The position numbers were made by a program, and so were the translations under genes. From JANNVK01 sp031430435 (GTDB taxonomy: Bacteria > Acidobacteriota > Blastocatellia > Pyrinomonadales > Pyrinomonadaceae), in the NCBI GenBank assembly GCA_031430435.1, contig JANPBM010000102.1, positions 1-64,000 on the forward strand: 64,000 bases of DNA, given 5' to 3'. The first letter of the stretch is position 1. Every line of letters starts with the position of its first letter. Below are positions 24,842-33,199 of the stretch, one piece after another. The notes under the pieces are model-generated. The model saw only the letters and a program-made list of their open reading frames with translations, was not told the origin of the DNA and searched no databases.

Positions 24842-27379
24842 TTTATGTAAATTATTTTCAATCAGTTGAGCAATTCTTTCTGGTGACTGCCTCAAACTAA
24901 CTTCTTTATTATCTGGGCTCATAATTATCAAACCACCTGCTAATGTCGTCAAAGCAACCAATTTAGCAATGAATTTCTCTTCTTCAGGCTGAGGAAATTG
25001 CTCTCGCCATTTATCATTCATCTGTCTTATAGCTTTAACGGGAGCGGAATCTCCTTGTCCAACTCCTGATTGCCATCTTGCAATGTCGTCTAAAAGACTC
25101 TTAAACTCAAAGTTTTCTAGAGGGTTTTGTAACGAATCAATACTTAACAATTTTTTGACGGGAGTCTCAATTTCTGTAAAAATTTCTGTAAGTAAGTCTA
25201 AAGGGTATTGATATTCATCAATGGCTTCGTGAAGTTTAATCAAAGCCTCAACAGTCATTATTGAGACATCTTTGGTTGCTCTGCATTCATTCAAAATAGC
25301 AGCATCTTCTTTTGCCGGATCTCTGACAAGACCGGCAAATTCTCTTGCAACAATAACGGCATGAGTAGCTCTTACTATGTCTCGCCTACGTGCGGTCTCT
25401 TTTATATCCTTTTTAATTTCATCTTGGTTTATTTCATCACGATGGGCTGCGGCACTCCCAACGGCGGCAGTTACATTACTTACGGAATGTATAGAACCTT
25501 TAGCTTCAAAGATGTATTTATAAGAATCGGTTCCTATCATTGCAGTAAGCAAAACATCTTTTTTACCTGGATCGCCATCTCTCTCACATCTGAACCCCAT
25601 ATCTTCAAGAATATCGCTTAGAGCTATTTCAAATTCGGCATCTCCAAGATGTGATGAGTCTATTAAATTTCTTGCTAAATCACCTTTGTTTTTTCTATAA
25701 TTTTCCGCTAACCTACGAAATAAGGTGTCCCGCCAAAGAGCAATTTGTTTAACTTTATCGTCAGAGATACCAATGTCATATAAATATCCTTGTAAAAGAA
25801 TTTCCGAAACTGAAATTAAATCTAGTGCCTGGTAAAAAGGTTGTGCCTTTTTAGTCTTCCCTAGTTTTTCCTCTATAACCTCATAATATGGATGCGAAGT
25901 GTTTATACTAAATCCCTTTCCATCAGGCGATAATATGGCTAAAGGTGTATCTTCACCACTCGCCTTATGAATAATTTCGGGTTTTTGAAGGTTAAATGAA
26001 ACACCTTCGTCCAACTCATTTCGAGATAAAAAAGATGAAAGAGGAGACCTGAAAAATTCACTGGATTTTATTGGTAATAAATTTTCAGTTTTTTGGTTTT
26101 CTACTACTTTTTCATCATCATCCTCAATCTTTCTTCTTGTAACTTTGTAAACCGAAGAAATGAGTAAAGACATTTCGTAATAACCTAAAGTGTCTTTTTT
26201 AAATCGTTCTCTATCTGCTAATAAGTCTTCGTCTTTATTGAAATGAAGAAAATACTGTGAGCGATAAAACGCTCCATAAAAAGGGTCGCGTAAAGTGTAT
26301 TTTGCATCATCTGGATTTACGAGTCTTTCTCTAACCATTATAAAAAATCCGTAACTTCGTCCAATCTTTTCTGCTCTCGGATCAACCAGAGAATTTTCAA
26401 ATAATTTAAAGTCACCTCTAACTTTGTCCAAATTTGGAAAATTAACATATGGAATTTCTTCTTCGGGAGAATTTGGATCTAAACCTTTTTCTTTACCAAA
26501 AGAAATATCTCCGCTTACTTCACCATTTTTGACGGCATCATTCCAGTCGTTTTGAATTTGTTTTTGAACTTGCTCAGTTCCAAAATTCCAAAGAGTTTTA
26601 TAATTTGACTCTAACTTGGAAACAACTTTGTCATCGTCTACTAAAATTTCAAAGTCAGGGCGTAAAGGCATTCCATTTCCTAAAAGCCAAAGAAGTCTGC
26701 CTTGCGTTAAATTCTTTTTAAGTTTTCCAATTATCGCGAGAGTCCAACGCTCTTGCTTAAAAATTTCGTCAAAGGCTAATGGCTTGGTTTCGTTCTTTTC
26801 AAATACATTTTTATTAAATAAAGCCTTAACAATTTTTTTTGCCTCTTCTTGTGAAATTTTTCGAATTGGAGCTTCATGAGTTTTTTGGGTTGATAGAGGT
26901 TTACTTTTATCAGTTTTATCCAAAAAGTCTCCGTAATTTACATGAACTAAAAGAAACTCTGAATTTCGACGACAAATATGAACAATTTCGTCACCTATTG
27001 AGTAACTCGCAAGTTTTCCAATACCAAATTTACCAATGATTGCACGATCCGGTAATCCATTTTCTTTTATTATTCTCTCCTCTCCGGCTTTTGGGCTATC
27101 GGCAATTTTCCAAAGATTTTTCAACTGGGCAACATCCATACTGTTGCCATTATCCCAAACCAAAATATAATCAGATGTAAATTTGCCCTTTAGATACACA
27201 TAAACTTTTTTAGCAAAAGCATCGAATGAGTTAGTCACTAATTCTTCAATAGCTTTGTTTGGTGATCCATAAAGATGTTGGGAAAAATGTTGAATAATTT
27301 GATAATCAATATCTAAACTGACACTATCAATGTCTTCACCAAAATCAAACGGTTTTTGAGTTGTTGTTTCTAGGTCCAT
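24827..27379 (-). CDS. MORC-like GHKL ATPase fused to PD-(D/E)XK nuclease
   Basis: 850 residues. N-terminal GHKL (Hsp90/MutL-type) ATPase: N-box EELVTNSFDA (45-54), G1 DNGNSM (76-81), G2 GKFGIGK (116-122), then an S5-like segment. A restriction-endonuclease-like domain near 575-690 has GDAEFEIALSDILEDMGF, a catalytic Asp about D608, and FEAKG (E625-A-K627), the PD-(D/E)XK pattern. The last 160 residues are helical and unassigned. Predicted R-M systems with MORC-family ATPases have been described (Iyer, Abhiman and Aravind, 2008). It overlaps the methyltransferase tail-to-tail. ATP-dependent DNA cleavage is inferred. Confidence 0.8.
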   Translation of the reverse strand: MDLETTTQKPFDFGEDIDSVSLDIDYQIIQHFSQHLYGSPNKAIEELVTNSFDAFAKKVYVYLKGKFTSDYILVWDNGNSMDVAQLKNLWKIADSPKAGEERIIKENGLPDRAIIGKFGIGKLASYSIGDEIVHICRRNSEFLLVHVNYGDFLDKTDKSKPLSTQKTHEAPIRKISQEEAKKIVKALFNKNVFEKNETKPLAFDEIFKQERWTLAIIGKLKKNLTQGRLLWLLGNGMPLRPDFEILVDDDKVVSKLESNYKTLWNFGTEQVQKQIQNDWNDAVKNGEVSGDISFGKEKGLDPNSPEEEIPYVNFPNLDKVRGDFKLFENSLVDPRAEKIGRSYGFFIMVRERLVNPDDAKYTLRDPFYGAFYRSQYFLHFNKDEDLLADRERFKKDTLGYYEMSLLISSVYKVTRRKIEDDDEKVVENQKTENLLPIKSSEFFRSPLSSFLSRNELDEGVSFNLQKPEIIHKASGEDTPLAILSPDGKGFSINTSHPYYEVIEEKLGKTKKAQPFYQALDLISVSEILLQGYLYDIGISDDKVKQIALWRDTLFRRLAENYRKNKGDLARNLIDSSHLGDAEFEIALSDILEDMGFRCERDGDPGKKDVLLTAMIGTDSYKYIFEAKGSIHSVSNVTAAVGSAAAHRDEINQDEIKKDIKETARRRDIVRATHAVIVAREFAGLVRDPAKEDAAILNECRATKDVSIMTVEALIKLHEAIDEYQYPLDLLTEIFTEIETPVKKLLSIDSLQNPLENFEFKSLLDDIARWQSGVGQGDSAPVKAIRQMNDKWREQFPQPEEEKFIAKLVALTTLAGGLIIMSPDNKEVSLRQSPERIAQLIENNLHKLIES

Positions 27380-27462
27380 AATTTTTGTTTCTAAGATTTG
27401 GTTTTAGTTAATTCTAAATGGTCGTTGCAATATTTCAAAATTCCTTATGCTTTAAAGATCTT

Positions 27463-28014
27463 CTAAATCTCGTCCGGATTAACAACCACGCCGATAAACG
27501 GCAAATTCCGCCACCGATTCGCCGCGTCTAATCCAAAACCGACGACAAATTTGTTCTCAATTTCAAAGCCGCAATAATCAATTTTCAGTTCTTTTTTGAT
27601 GCGTGGTTCGGGCTTGTCGAGCAATGTCGCAATCTTGATCGAATTTGCTCCGCGTGAGCCGAGAATTTCCGTCAAGCGAAAGAGCGTCAAACCTGTATCG
27701 ACAATATCTTCGACAATTATCACGTCTTTTCCGCGAATCGGATTGGTTAAATCCTTCAAAATTTCTACGTCTCCGCTTGAAACCGTGCCGTCTTTGTAGC
27801 TTGAAACCGCCATAAAATCTATCGTCAATTTCAAATTGATTGCCCGCATCAAATCTGCGAGGAATATCACGGAACCTTTCAAAACACCGATCAAAACTAA
27901 GTCTTTGTCGGCATAATCGCGGGTAATTTGTTCGCCAAGTTCGGTAATTCGAGCCGCAATTTCATCGGCAGAATACATTGTTTCCAGATTCGGATTGTTA
28001 AATTCGGTTGTCAT
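27463..28014 (-). CDS. hpt: Hypoxanthine phosphoribosyltransferase
   Basis: 183 residues from the ATG at 28014; 16 upstream in-frame codons lack similarity. Transfers the phosphoribosyl group from PRPP to hypoxanthine or guanine in purine salvage. The PRPP loop VIIVEDIVDTGLT (98-110) is intact, with LIGVLKGSVIFLADL (41-55) and the SSYKDGTVSSG flexible loop (71-81) also typical. It is divergent from the RpiB-like gene across 74 bp, and borders the AT-rich methyltransferase/ATPase cassette. Confidence 0.95.
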   Translation of the reverse strand: MTTEFNNPNLETMYSADEIAARITELGEQITRDYADKDLVLIGVLKGSVIFLADLMRAINLKLTIDFMAVSSYKDGTVSSGDVEILKDLTNPIRGKDVIIVEDIVDTGLTLFRLTEILGSRGANSIKIATLLDKPEPRIKKELKIDYCGFEIENKFVVGFGLDAANRWRNLPFIGVVVNPDEI

Positions 28015-28088
28015 AGTTTTCAAGTTTATTTTGTGGTAAGTTAGATAAAAATTCAACATCAAAAATTAAAAATGTTGAGCGGAAATTT

Positions 28089-28853
28089 ATGGAAAATGAA
28101 ACTCGTGAGCGTGTGCGTGAATTGGTCAAGCAAGTTTTGGCAAATTCGCCCGTTGAAGCCGAACCGAAAATCGAAATTATCGAACATATTGTCGTAAATT
28201 CGCTGAAAAACGATAACGCGAAAGATTTTGACCGCGACGAATCGGCGAAAAATTTGCTGACCGAAGACGATTTGCGTGGTTTGGATTTCGGTGCGAAAGT
28301 TCGCGTCGCGGAAAACGTCAAACTAACACCTTTGGCGAGCGACATTATCCGCGAAAAATCAATCGAATTGATAAAAAAAATATCCCGGCGTGGTTCGTTA
28401 AAGGTAAACACAGTCGGCGTTGGTTGCGATCACGGCGGTTTTCAATTCAAAGAAGATTTGAAGATTTTCCTTGCCGATTTGGGCTTGCAAGTCCGCGATT
28501 TCGGCACAAATTCGACCGATGCGGTTGATTATCCCGATTACGCACACGCGGTCGCGAAAGCTGTCGGCGAACGGCAAGTTGATGTCGGGATTATAGTTGA
28601 CGGTGCGGGAATCGGTTCGGCGATGACGGCGAATAAAGTCCCGAATGTGCGTGCGGCGGCATGTTACAGCGTTGCTTTGGCGAAAAATTCACGCGAACAC
28701 AACGGAGCAAATGTGCTGACATTAGGCAGCGGACAAAACAATTTTGCGGAAATAAAAGCGATTGTCGAAACGTGGCTTTCGGCTGACTTAACCGAAGATC
28801 GGCACAAAAAACGAGTGGCGAAGATTGATAATATCGAACGGCAGTATAGATGA
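28089..28853 (+). CDS. RpiB/LacAB-family sugar-phosphate isomerase with N-terminal extension
   Basis: 254 residues. Residues 107-254 are an RpiB-type isomerase domain (VGVGCDHGGFQFKEDL, VDYPDYAHAVAKAV, SREHNGANVLTLG). In E. coli RpiB the catalytic base is the Cys of CGTGIG; here the same place is DGAGIG (D171), so chemistry or substrate may differ. Residues 1-106 are not part of RpiB: a helical stretch followed by LTEDDLRGLDFGAKVRVAEN and LTPLASDIIREKSIELI, a pattern I associate with N-termini of some microcompartment-linked enzymes, though I see no shell genes here. Ribose-5-phosphate activity is plausible, not certain. Confidence 0.75.
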   Translation: MENETRERVRELVKQVLANSPVEAEPKIEIIEHIVVNSLKNDNAKDFDRDESAKNLLTEDDLRGLDFGAKVRVAENVKLTPLASDIIREKSIELIKKISRRGSLKVNTVGVGCDHGGFQFKEDLKIFLADLGLQVRDFGTNSTDAVDYPDYAHAVAKAVGERQVDVGIIVDGAGIGSAMTANKVPNVRAAACYSVALAKNSREHNGANVLTLGSGQNNFAEIKAIVETWLSADLTEDRHKKRVAKIDNIERQYR

Positions 28854-28854
28854 A

Positions 28855-28923
28855 AGGGACAAGTGGCGAGGGACGAGACAAATCCGCGTTTATCTCGTCC
28901 CTTTTCCCTTATCACTCGTCCCT
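28855..28923. repeat. Palindrome of GGGACGA/GGGAAAA-type heptads between convergent genes
   Basis: Arms 28855-28880 (AGGGACAAGTGGCGAGGGAC...) and 28892-28923 (...TCACTCGTCCCT) are imperfect complements, each made of about 7-bp degenerate units. Located between the RpiB-like and mrp genes, where it may double as a bidirectional terminator. Confidence 0.65.
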
Positions 28924-28931
28924 AAAAAGTC

Positions 28932-30017
28932 TTACTTTGCCCGAGTAAAAATCTTCAATTCCGGCTTCATAGCTTCGATAGAAACTTGTCTCGCAACTTC
29001 TTCGGCAACCTTCATAAACGCGATTGCTTGCGGTGAATCGGGTTCGCTGATGACAACCGGAGTTCCTTTGTCGCCGGCTTCGCGGACTTCCATTCCGAGC
29101 GGAACTTCGCCCAGAAACGGAACTTTATATTCGTCTGCCAAACTTCTTCCGCCGCCTTCGCCGAAAATGTTGTAACGTTTTTCAGGCATATCGGGCGGAA
29201 TAAAATACGACATATTCTCCACAATTCCGAGTAACGGAACGGAAACTTGCTCAAACATTTTCAACGCTCTACGCACATCGGCAATCGAAACATTTTGCGG
29301 CGTCGTAACCAAAACTGCTCCTTGCACAGGCACGAGTTGGGCAAGCGAAAGCTGCACATCGCCGGTTCCGGGCGGCATATCGACAATTAAATAATCGAGT
29401 TCGCCCCAATTCACATCCGACAAAAATTGCCGCACAATGCCGTGCAGCATCGGACCACGCAAAACCATCGGTTTATCCGCCGGAGCAAGCAACGCCATCG
29501 AGATAATTTTTACGCCGTGTGCCACAATCGGAATAATTTGATTGTTCGCAATTTCGGGTTGTTTATCTGCTACGCCAAGCATCAACGGCACATTCGGACC
29601 GTAAACATCAGCGTCCATAATTCCGACTTTCGCACCTAGTTTCGACAATCCGACCGCAAGATTCACGGCAACGGTTGACTTCCCGACTCCGCCTTTTCCG
29701 CTTGACACAGCGATGATATTTTTGACGTTCGGAAGTGCCATATTTCCGCCGATTCCGCGACCTTTCGGAACTTCCGCATCCATCGTAACCGTAACGTTTT
29801 CAACACCTTCGATTGCTTTTACAACTTCATTCGCCTGTGTTTCCATCTGCTCTTTAACGGGACACGCAGGCGTTGTCAGAACAACCCGAAACGCCACGTT
29901 TGAGCCGTCAATCTTCAAATCTTTAATAAATCCGAGCGTTACAATATCTTTCCGCAAATCCGGATCGATAATCGCTTTTAATGCGTCTAAAACTGCTTCT
30001 TCTGTAATTTGTTTCAT
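28932..30017 (-). CDS. Mrp/ApbC-type P-loop ATPase (Fe-S carrier family)
   Basis: 361 residues: N-terminal MIP18/DUF59 domain (about 1-85; DPDLRKDIVTLGFI), then a deviant-Walker-A ATPase with SSGKGGVGKST (105-115), MDADVYGPNVP and DYLIVDMPPGTGD. Members bind and transfer Fe-S clusters. The C-terminal CxxC usually found just after NMSYF is absent here: the segment reads NMSYFIPPDMPEKRYNIFG. Cluster binding in the normal way is therefore doubtful. Strong family match otherwise. Confidence 0.88.
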   Translation of the reverse strand: MKQITEEAVLDALKAIIDPDLRKDIVTLGFIKDLKIDGSNVAFRVVLTTPACPVKEQMETQANEVVKAIEGVENVTVTMDAEVPKGRGIGGNMALPNVKNIIAVSSGKGGVGKSTVAVNLAVGLSKLGAKVGIMDADVYGPNVPLMLGVADKQPEIANNQIIPIVAHGVKIISMALLAPADKPMVLRGPMLHGIVRQFLSDVNWGELDYLIVDMPPGTGDVQLSLAQLVPVQGAVLVTTPQNVSIADVRRALKMFEQVSVPLLGIVENMSYFIPPDMPEKRYNIFGEGGGRSLADEYKVPFLGEVPLGMEVREAGDKGTPVVISEPDSPQAIAFMKVAEEVARQVSIEAMKPELKIFTRAK

Positions 30018-30067
30018 AATATATTTTTAAGTTCTCAAATTAAAACGGTAAATGCAATCGGTCAAAA

Positions 30068-30499
30068 TCAATTTTCTTTCGGCGGATGCTTGCCAAAAGC
30101 AAAAAGTGCTTGGCGGAGATTGATGCAACCTTCTCGGTTAAGCTGTAAAGTTTTAACGGTTGCACGTCCACACGGAGTTTTGCCGATTATCAACGTGAAA
30201 TCATCGTTCCAAATAAAATGATCGCTCCACTTTTGCTTTCGCGGATTAAATAATGCAACTTCGCTTCGAGTAACGGAATCATGTCCGCTTGTGTGCGTAA
30301 ACTTGCTTCCGTTACAGCCTTGACAGGCAAATGCAAGGTTGCTCAAAATAGTTTTGCCGCCTAAAACAAACGGTGTGATGTGTTCAATTGCAAAAGGTTG
30401 CGACGAAAACATTGCTTGACTTCGGCAGTATTCGCAAATGTTGTCGGCTCTTTCCTTAACCTGCCGTTTTAATTTTTCGGTTGGTTTTCGTACCGACAT
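30068..30499 (-). CDS. HNH endonuclease
   Basis: 143 residues. Zinc-finger HNH core: CEYCRSQAMF (C23, C26), then AIEHITPFVLGG with the catalytic His near 39, SNLAFACQGCNGSKF (C59, C62). It starts immediately after the stop codon of its upstream partner (stop and start abut). This two-gene pair recurs in several bacterial groups by my recollection, with the nuclease second. Role could be DNA nicking in a defence or intron-like context; the target is unknown. Confidence 0.85.
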   Translation of the reverse strand: MSVRKPTEKLKRQVKERADNICEYCRSQAMFSSQPFAIEHITPFVLGGKTILSNLAFACQGCNGSKFTHTSGHDSVTRSEVALFNPRKQKWSDHFIWNDDFTLIIGKTPCGRATVKTLQLNREGCINLRQALFAFGKHPPKEN

Positions 30500-30880
30500 T
30501 TAACTCTGTCCGATTCCTAATTCTCGCAGAACTTCGTCAAATGTACGGTTTCTGACAACGGCTAAATCACCGATTAACTTGATGCGTTTTGCGTCCATTT
30601 TTTCAATTTGACCGGTTAAACGCAAAAATTCTTGCCGTTCCAACTCAGAAATAGTTTCGGCGTGTAATTTTTCTGCTAAGATTTCAAAACGCTTTTGTTT
30701 ACCGGCGGAAAGTCCTTGATTTATTTTCAACAGAAGATCGGCTTCGTTTTCGGAAACGGACGGAGCATTTTTTTTCGCCCGTAAAACAATAGCTTGCGAG
30801 ATAATTTTGTCTAACTCAGTCGAACTTAAACCGGAAAGCTCGGCGGTTAAAAACTTGTTGTTTATTTGAATTGAAGGCAT
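30500..30880 (-). CDS. Coiled-coil partner of the HNH nuclease, function unknown
   Basis: 126 residues from the ATG at 30880, backed by an AAAGGAGCG site; the 25 upstream in-frame codons are discarded. Mostly helical and charged: ELSGLSSTELDKIISQAIVL, EADLLLKINQGLSAGKQKRF, EILAEKLHAETISELERQEF, LTGQIEKMDAKRIKLIGDLA. No catalytic motif seen. Zero-spacing to the HNH gene implies coupled translation and a shared complex, perhaps as an inhibitor or DNA-positioning subunit. That is inference from arrangement. Confidence 0.7.
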   Translation of the reverse strand: MPSIQINNKFLTAELSGLSSTELDKIISQAIVLRAKKNAPSVSENEADLLLKINQGLSAGKQKRFEILAEKLHAETISELERQEFLRLTGQIEKMDAKRIKLIGDLAVVRNRTFDEVLRELGIGQS

Positions 30881-30941
30881 AAAAAAAATCGCTCCTTTTG
30901 ATTGAGAGATTAACATAATAAACGATAAATTGCTATATTTA

Positions 30942-31541
30942 ATGCAGATGAACAATTTGTTGAAAAACCGATTTCAAACGCTCTGCCGCGAAGCTGAATC
31001 GTGCGTAATCTGCCCGAATTTAGCCGACAAAAAAGCTGTTTTGAGCGAAATGAACGGCAATATTCGACCGAAAGTTTTGTTCATTGCCGAAGCTCCGGGC
31101 AGACAAGGTGCGGATCGCACGCGAAGACCTTTTTACGGCGATAAATCGGGCGAAAATTTTCAAAAGTTGCTTGATTCGATTGAATTAAACCGCGATGATA
31201 TTTTTATCACGAACACAGTTTTATGCAGTCCGCGAACCGACACGGACGCGAATCGTAAACCGACCAAAACGGAGATTAAAAACTGTTCCGCATTTTTGCA
31301 AAAAGTGTTGCAACTTATTGAACCTAAGATAGTTGCGACACTTGGAAGCGTGGCACTTGAGGCTTTGAAAACAATAGAATATCATCAAATTACGTTAAAA
31401 AACGGGGTCGGAAATTCGTTTGATTGGAACGGCGTTAAACTCGTCCCGCTTTATCATCCGAGTCCGCAAGTAATTGCATCGCATCGGCGTTTGCACGAAC
31501 AGATTGAAGATTTTCAAACGTTAAAAAATTTATTTTTATGA
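30942..31541 (+). CDS. Uracil-DNA glycosylase superfamily protein (Fe-S, family 4/5-like)
   Basis: About 199 residues (start at 30942 or the ATG two codons later). Four Cys fit the family Fe-S pattern: SCVIC near the N-terminus, then VLCSP and KNCSAF in the middle. Active-site motif I is IAEAPGRQGADRTRRPF, motif II is VPLYHPSPQVIASHRR. It should excise uracil from DNA for base-excision repair. It opens a rightward series with 4-bp start/stop overlaps into the ArsC-like and YgfZ genes. Family 4 versus 5 cannot be settled by eye. Confidence 0.85.
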   Translation: MQMNNLLKNRFQTLCREAESCVICPNLADKKAVLSEMNGNIRPKVLFIAEAPGRQGADRTRRPFYGDKSGENFQKLLDSIELNRDDIFITNTVLCSPRTDTDANRKPTKTEIKNCSAFLQKVLQLIEPKIVATLGSVALEALKTIEYHQITLKNGVGNSFDWNGVKLVPLYHPSPQVIASHRRLHEQIEDFQTLKNLFL

Positions 31542-31888
31542 ACAAATTTTATTGGCTTCCAAATTGCTCAACTTGCGTCAAAGCGAAAAAGTTTTTAGAT
31601 GCTAACGGCATTGAAATCAAGGAATTACGCGATATTAAAGCAAACAAACTTTCTCGTGCGGAGGTTGAAAAACTTGTCGAACTAATCGGCGGTGCAGACA
31701 AATTTTTTTCTCGTCGAGCGATTAAATACCGCGAACTCGGTTTAAATAAACGCGAGGTTCCGAGCGAAGAAATGTTAGATTTAATGACAAACGAATATAC
31801 TTTTATCAAACGTCCGGTTTTGGTCATAAACGATAAAGTAATCGCCGGATTTTCGGAGAAAACCTACGCGGAATTTTTACAAAAATGA
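31538..31888 (+). CDS. ArsC/Spx-like thioredoxin-fold protein
   Basis: 116 residues. Begins NKFYWLPNCSTCVKAKKFL with a CxxC pair (C10, C13), followed by KFFSRRAIKYRELGL and the end block FIKRPVLVINDKVIAGFSEK, all typical of the ArsC/YffB/Spx fold. Arsenate reductase activity is possible but no ars genes are present, so a thiol-redox or regulatory role is as likely. It overlaps both neighbours by 4 bp (ATGA), a compact operon arrangement. Confidence 0.85.
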   Translation: MNKFYWLPNCSTCVKAKKFLDANGIEIKELRDIKANKLSRAEVEKLVELIGGADKFFSRRAIKYRELGLNKREVPSEEMLDLMTNEYTFIKRPVLVINDKVIAGFSEKTYAEFLQK

Positions 31889-32745
31889 ACAACGATTTAT
31901 TGGCAAATTACAATTTAATTCGCGGCAGAAAAGTCGGTTACAAAAAACTTCCGCGTGGACTTTTTTCGGTTCACGGCAAAGAAGCGGTGCAGTTTCTTAA
32001 CGGACTTATCACCAATGATGTCAAGGCTTTGGAAGATAATACAACGATGCTTGCGGCGTTCCCGAACGCGCAAGGTCGTCTGCTGGCAGTCGTGCGTGTG
32101 CAAAGAATCGGCGACAAATTTTTAATCGAAACCGAAGAAGCGACACGCGAAAAGGTCTTCAATAATATCTTTCGATTCACTTATGCGGGCGATTTTTTTG
32201 TCGAAGACCTGAGCGAAAAATATCGGTATTTTTCAATTCCACATTCCAAATTTCAGATTCCAAATTCGGAGATAATTTACTTTGGAAATGATGTTTTTAT
32301 TCCGCTTGAATCAAGTTTAGATTTTTCTGATTGCGTTGAAATTTCCGACGATCTTTACGAAGTTTTGCGGATTGAAAACGGCGTTCCGCTTTACGGCGTT
32401 GATATGGACGAAACGACGATTGTTCCCGAAATCGGACTGCCTGACGTAATCAGTTACAAAAAAGGCTGCTACATTGGTCAAGAAATTATCGCTCGCATTT
32501 ATTTTCGCGGACATATCGCTAAACAGTTGCAAGGTTTAATTTTAGACGATTCAACGGTAAAATCGAATGATGAAATAAAGTCGCTTGAAGGTAAAAACGC
32601 CGGCAAAATCACCTCGGTTTGTTATTCACCGAAACTCGAAAAACACATCGCTTTAGGGTTTGTCCGCTACGATTATTTGGCGGAAAACACTAAGTTGAAA
32701 ATCGGCGAAACAACTGTAATCGTCAAAAACCTTCCGTTCTTTTGA
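31885..32745 (+). CDS. ygfZ: YgfZ/GcvT-like folate-binding Fe-S cluster protein
   Basis: 286 residues. The family signature KGCYIGQEIIAR is at about 193-204, with an N-terminal GcvT-type folate-binding fold (FLNGLITNDVKALE, LAAFPNAQGRLLAV) and C-terminal ALGFVRYD. YgfZ/IBA57 proteins use tetrahydrofolate and support repair or maturation of certain Fe-S enzymes. The 4-bp overlap with the ArsC-like gene suggests coexpression, and the Rrf2 regulator gene follows 46 bp later, making a redox/Fe-S theme. Confidence 0.88.
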   Translation: MNNDLLANYNLIRGRKVGYKKLPRGLFSVHGKEAVQFLNGLITNDVKALEDNTTMLAAFPNAQGRLLAVVRVQRIGDKFLIETEEATREKVFNNIFRFTYAGDFFVEDLSEKYRYFSIPHSKFQIPNSEIIYFGNDVFIPLESSLDFSDCVEISDDLYEVLRIENGVPLYGVDMDETTIVPEIGLPDVISYKKGCYIGQEIIARIYFRGHIAKQLQGLILDDSTVKSNDEIKSLEGKNAGKITSVCYSPKLEKHIALGFVRYDYLAENTKLKIGETTVIVKNLPFF

Positions 32746-32752
32746 AGGTCAT

Positions 32753-32788
32753 TTGACAAATAATTTAATTGTAACTAAACTTGTTACA
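32753..32788 (+). promoter_or_regulatory. rrf2 promoter with overlapping TGTAAC-N7-GTTACA dyad
   Basis: TTGACA (32753-32758), 17-nt spacer, TAAACT (32776-32781). A 6-bp inverted repeat TGTAAC (32770-32775) / GTTACA (32783-32788) straddles the -10, a position suited to repression by the regulator encoded immediately downstream. The implied transcription start is only a few bases before the ATG, so the mRNA may be nearly leaderless. Confidence 0.55.
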
Positions 32789-32791
32789 GAT

Positions 32792-33199
32792 ATGTCAAAC
32801 AGTCAATTTTCGATGGCGATTCACGTTTTAGCTTTGATGGCTAAAAGTTGTGACGACCGCGTAAAATCTGAATATATTGCCCAAAGCGTCAACACAAATC
32901 CGGTTGTGATTCGCCGGCTTTTGCGAAATTTATACGACGCAAAACTGGTCGTTTCGCAAACAGGCGCGTGTGGCGGCAGTTGTCTGACCCGAAATCCGAA
33001 CGAAATCAATTTGATGGAAATTTATCGCGCAGTCGAATGCGGCGATGTTTTTTCGTTGCATCGGCAAAAACCCGATCAAGATTGTCCGGTCGGCAAAGGA
33101 ATCGCGGACATTTTGTGCAATCTGCAAAAAGAAGTTGATTCGGCGATTGAAGAAAGGCTGTCAAAAACCACTTTGCAGGATGTGATAGAAAGAATATGA
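32792..33199 (+). CDS. Rrf2-family transcriptional regulator
   Basis: 135 residues from the ATG at 32792; the upstream TTG is the -35 box. The winged-helix Rrf2 fold is clear: FSMAIHVLALMAKSCDDRVK, SEYIAQSVNTNPVVIRRLLRNLYDAK, then GACGGSCLTRNPNEINLMEIY. Cys residues (GACGGSC, VECGDVF, PDQDCPVG) do not match the IscR cluster ligands, so a thiol-sensing YwnA/CymR-like mode is possible. It overlaps the SDR gene by 4 bp and is the probable repressor of the downstream stress genes through the dyad at its promoter. Confidence 0.9.
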   Translation: MSNSQFSMAIHVLALMAKSCDDRVKSEYIAQSVNTNPVVIRRLLRNLYDAKLVVSQTGACGGSCLTRNPNEINLMEIYRAVECGDVFSLHRQKPDQDCPVGKGIADILCNLQKEVDSAIEERLSKTTLQDVIERI

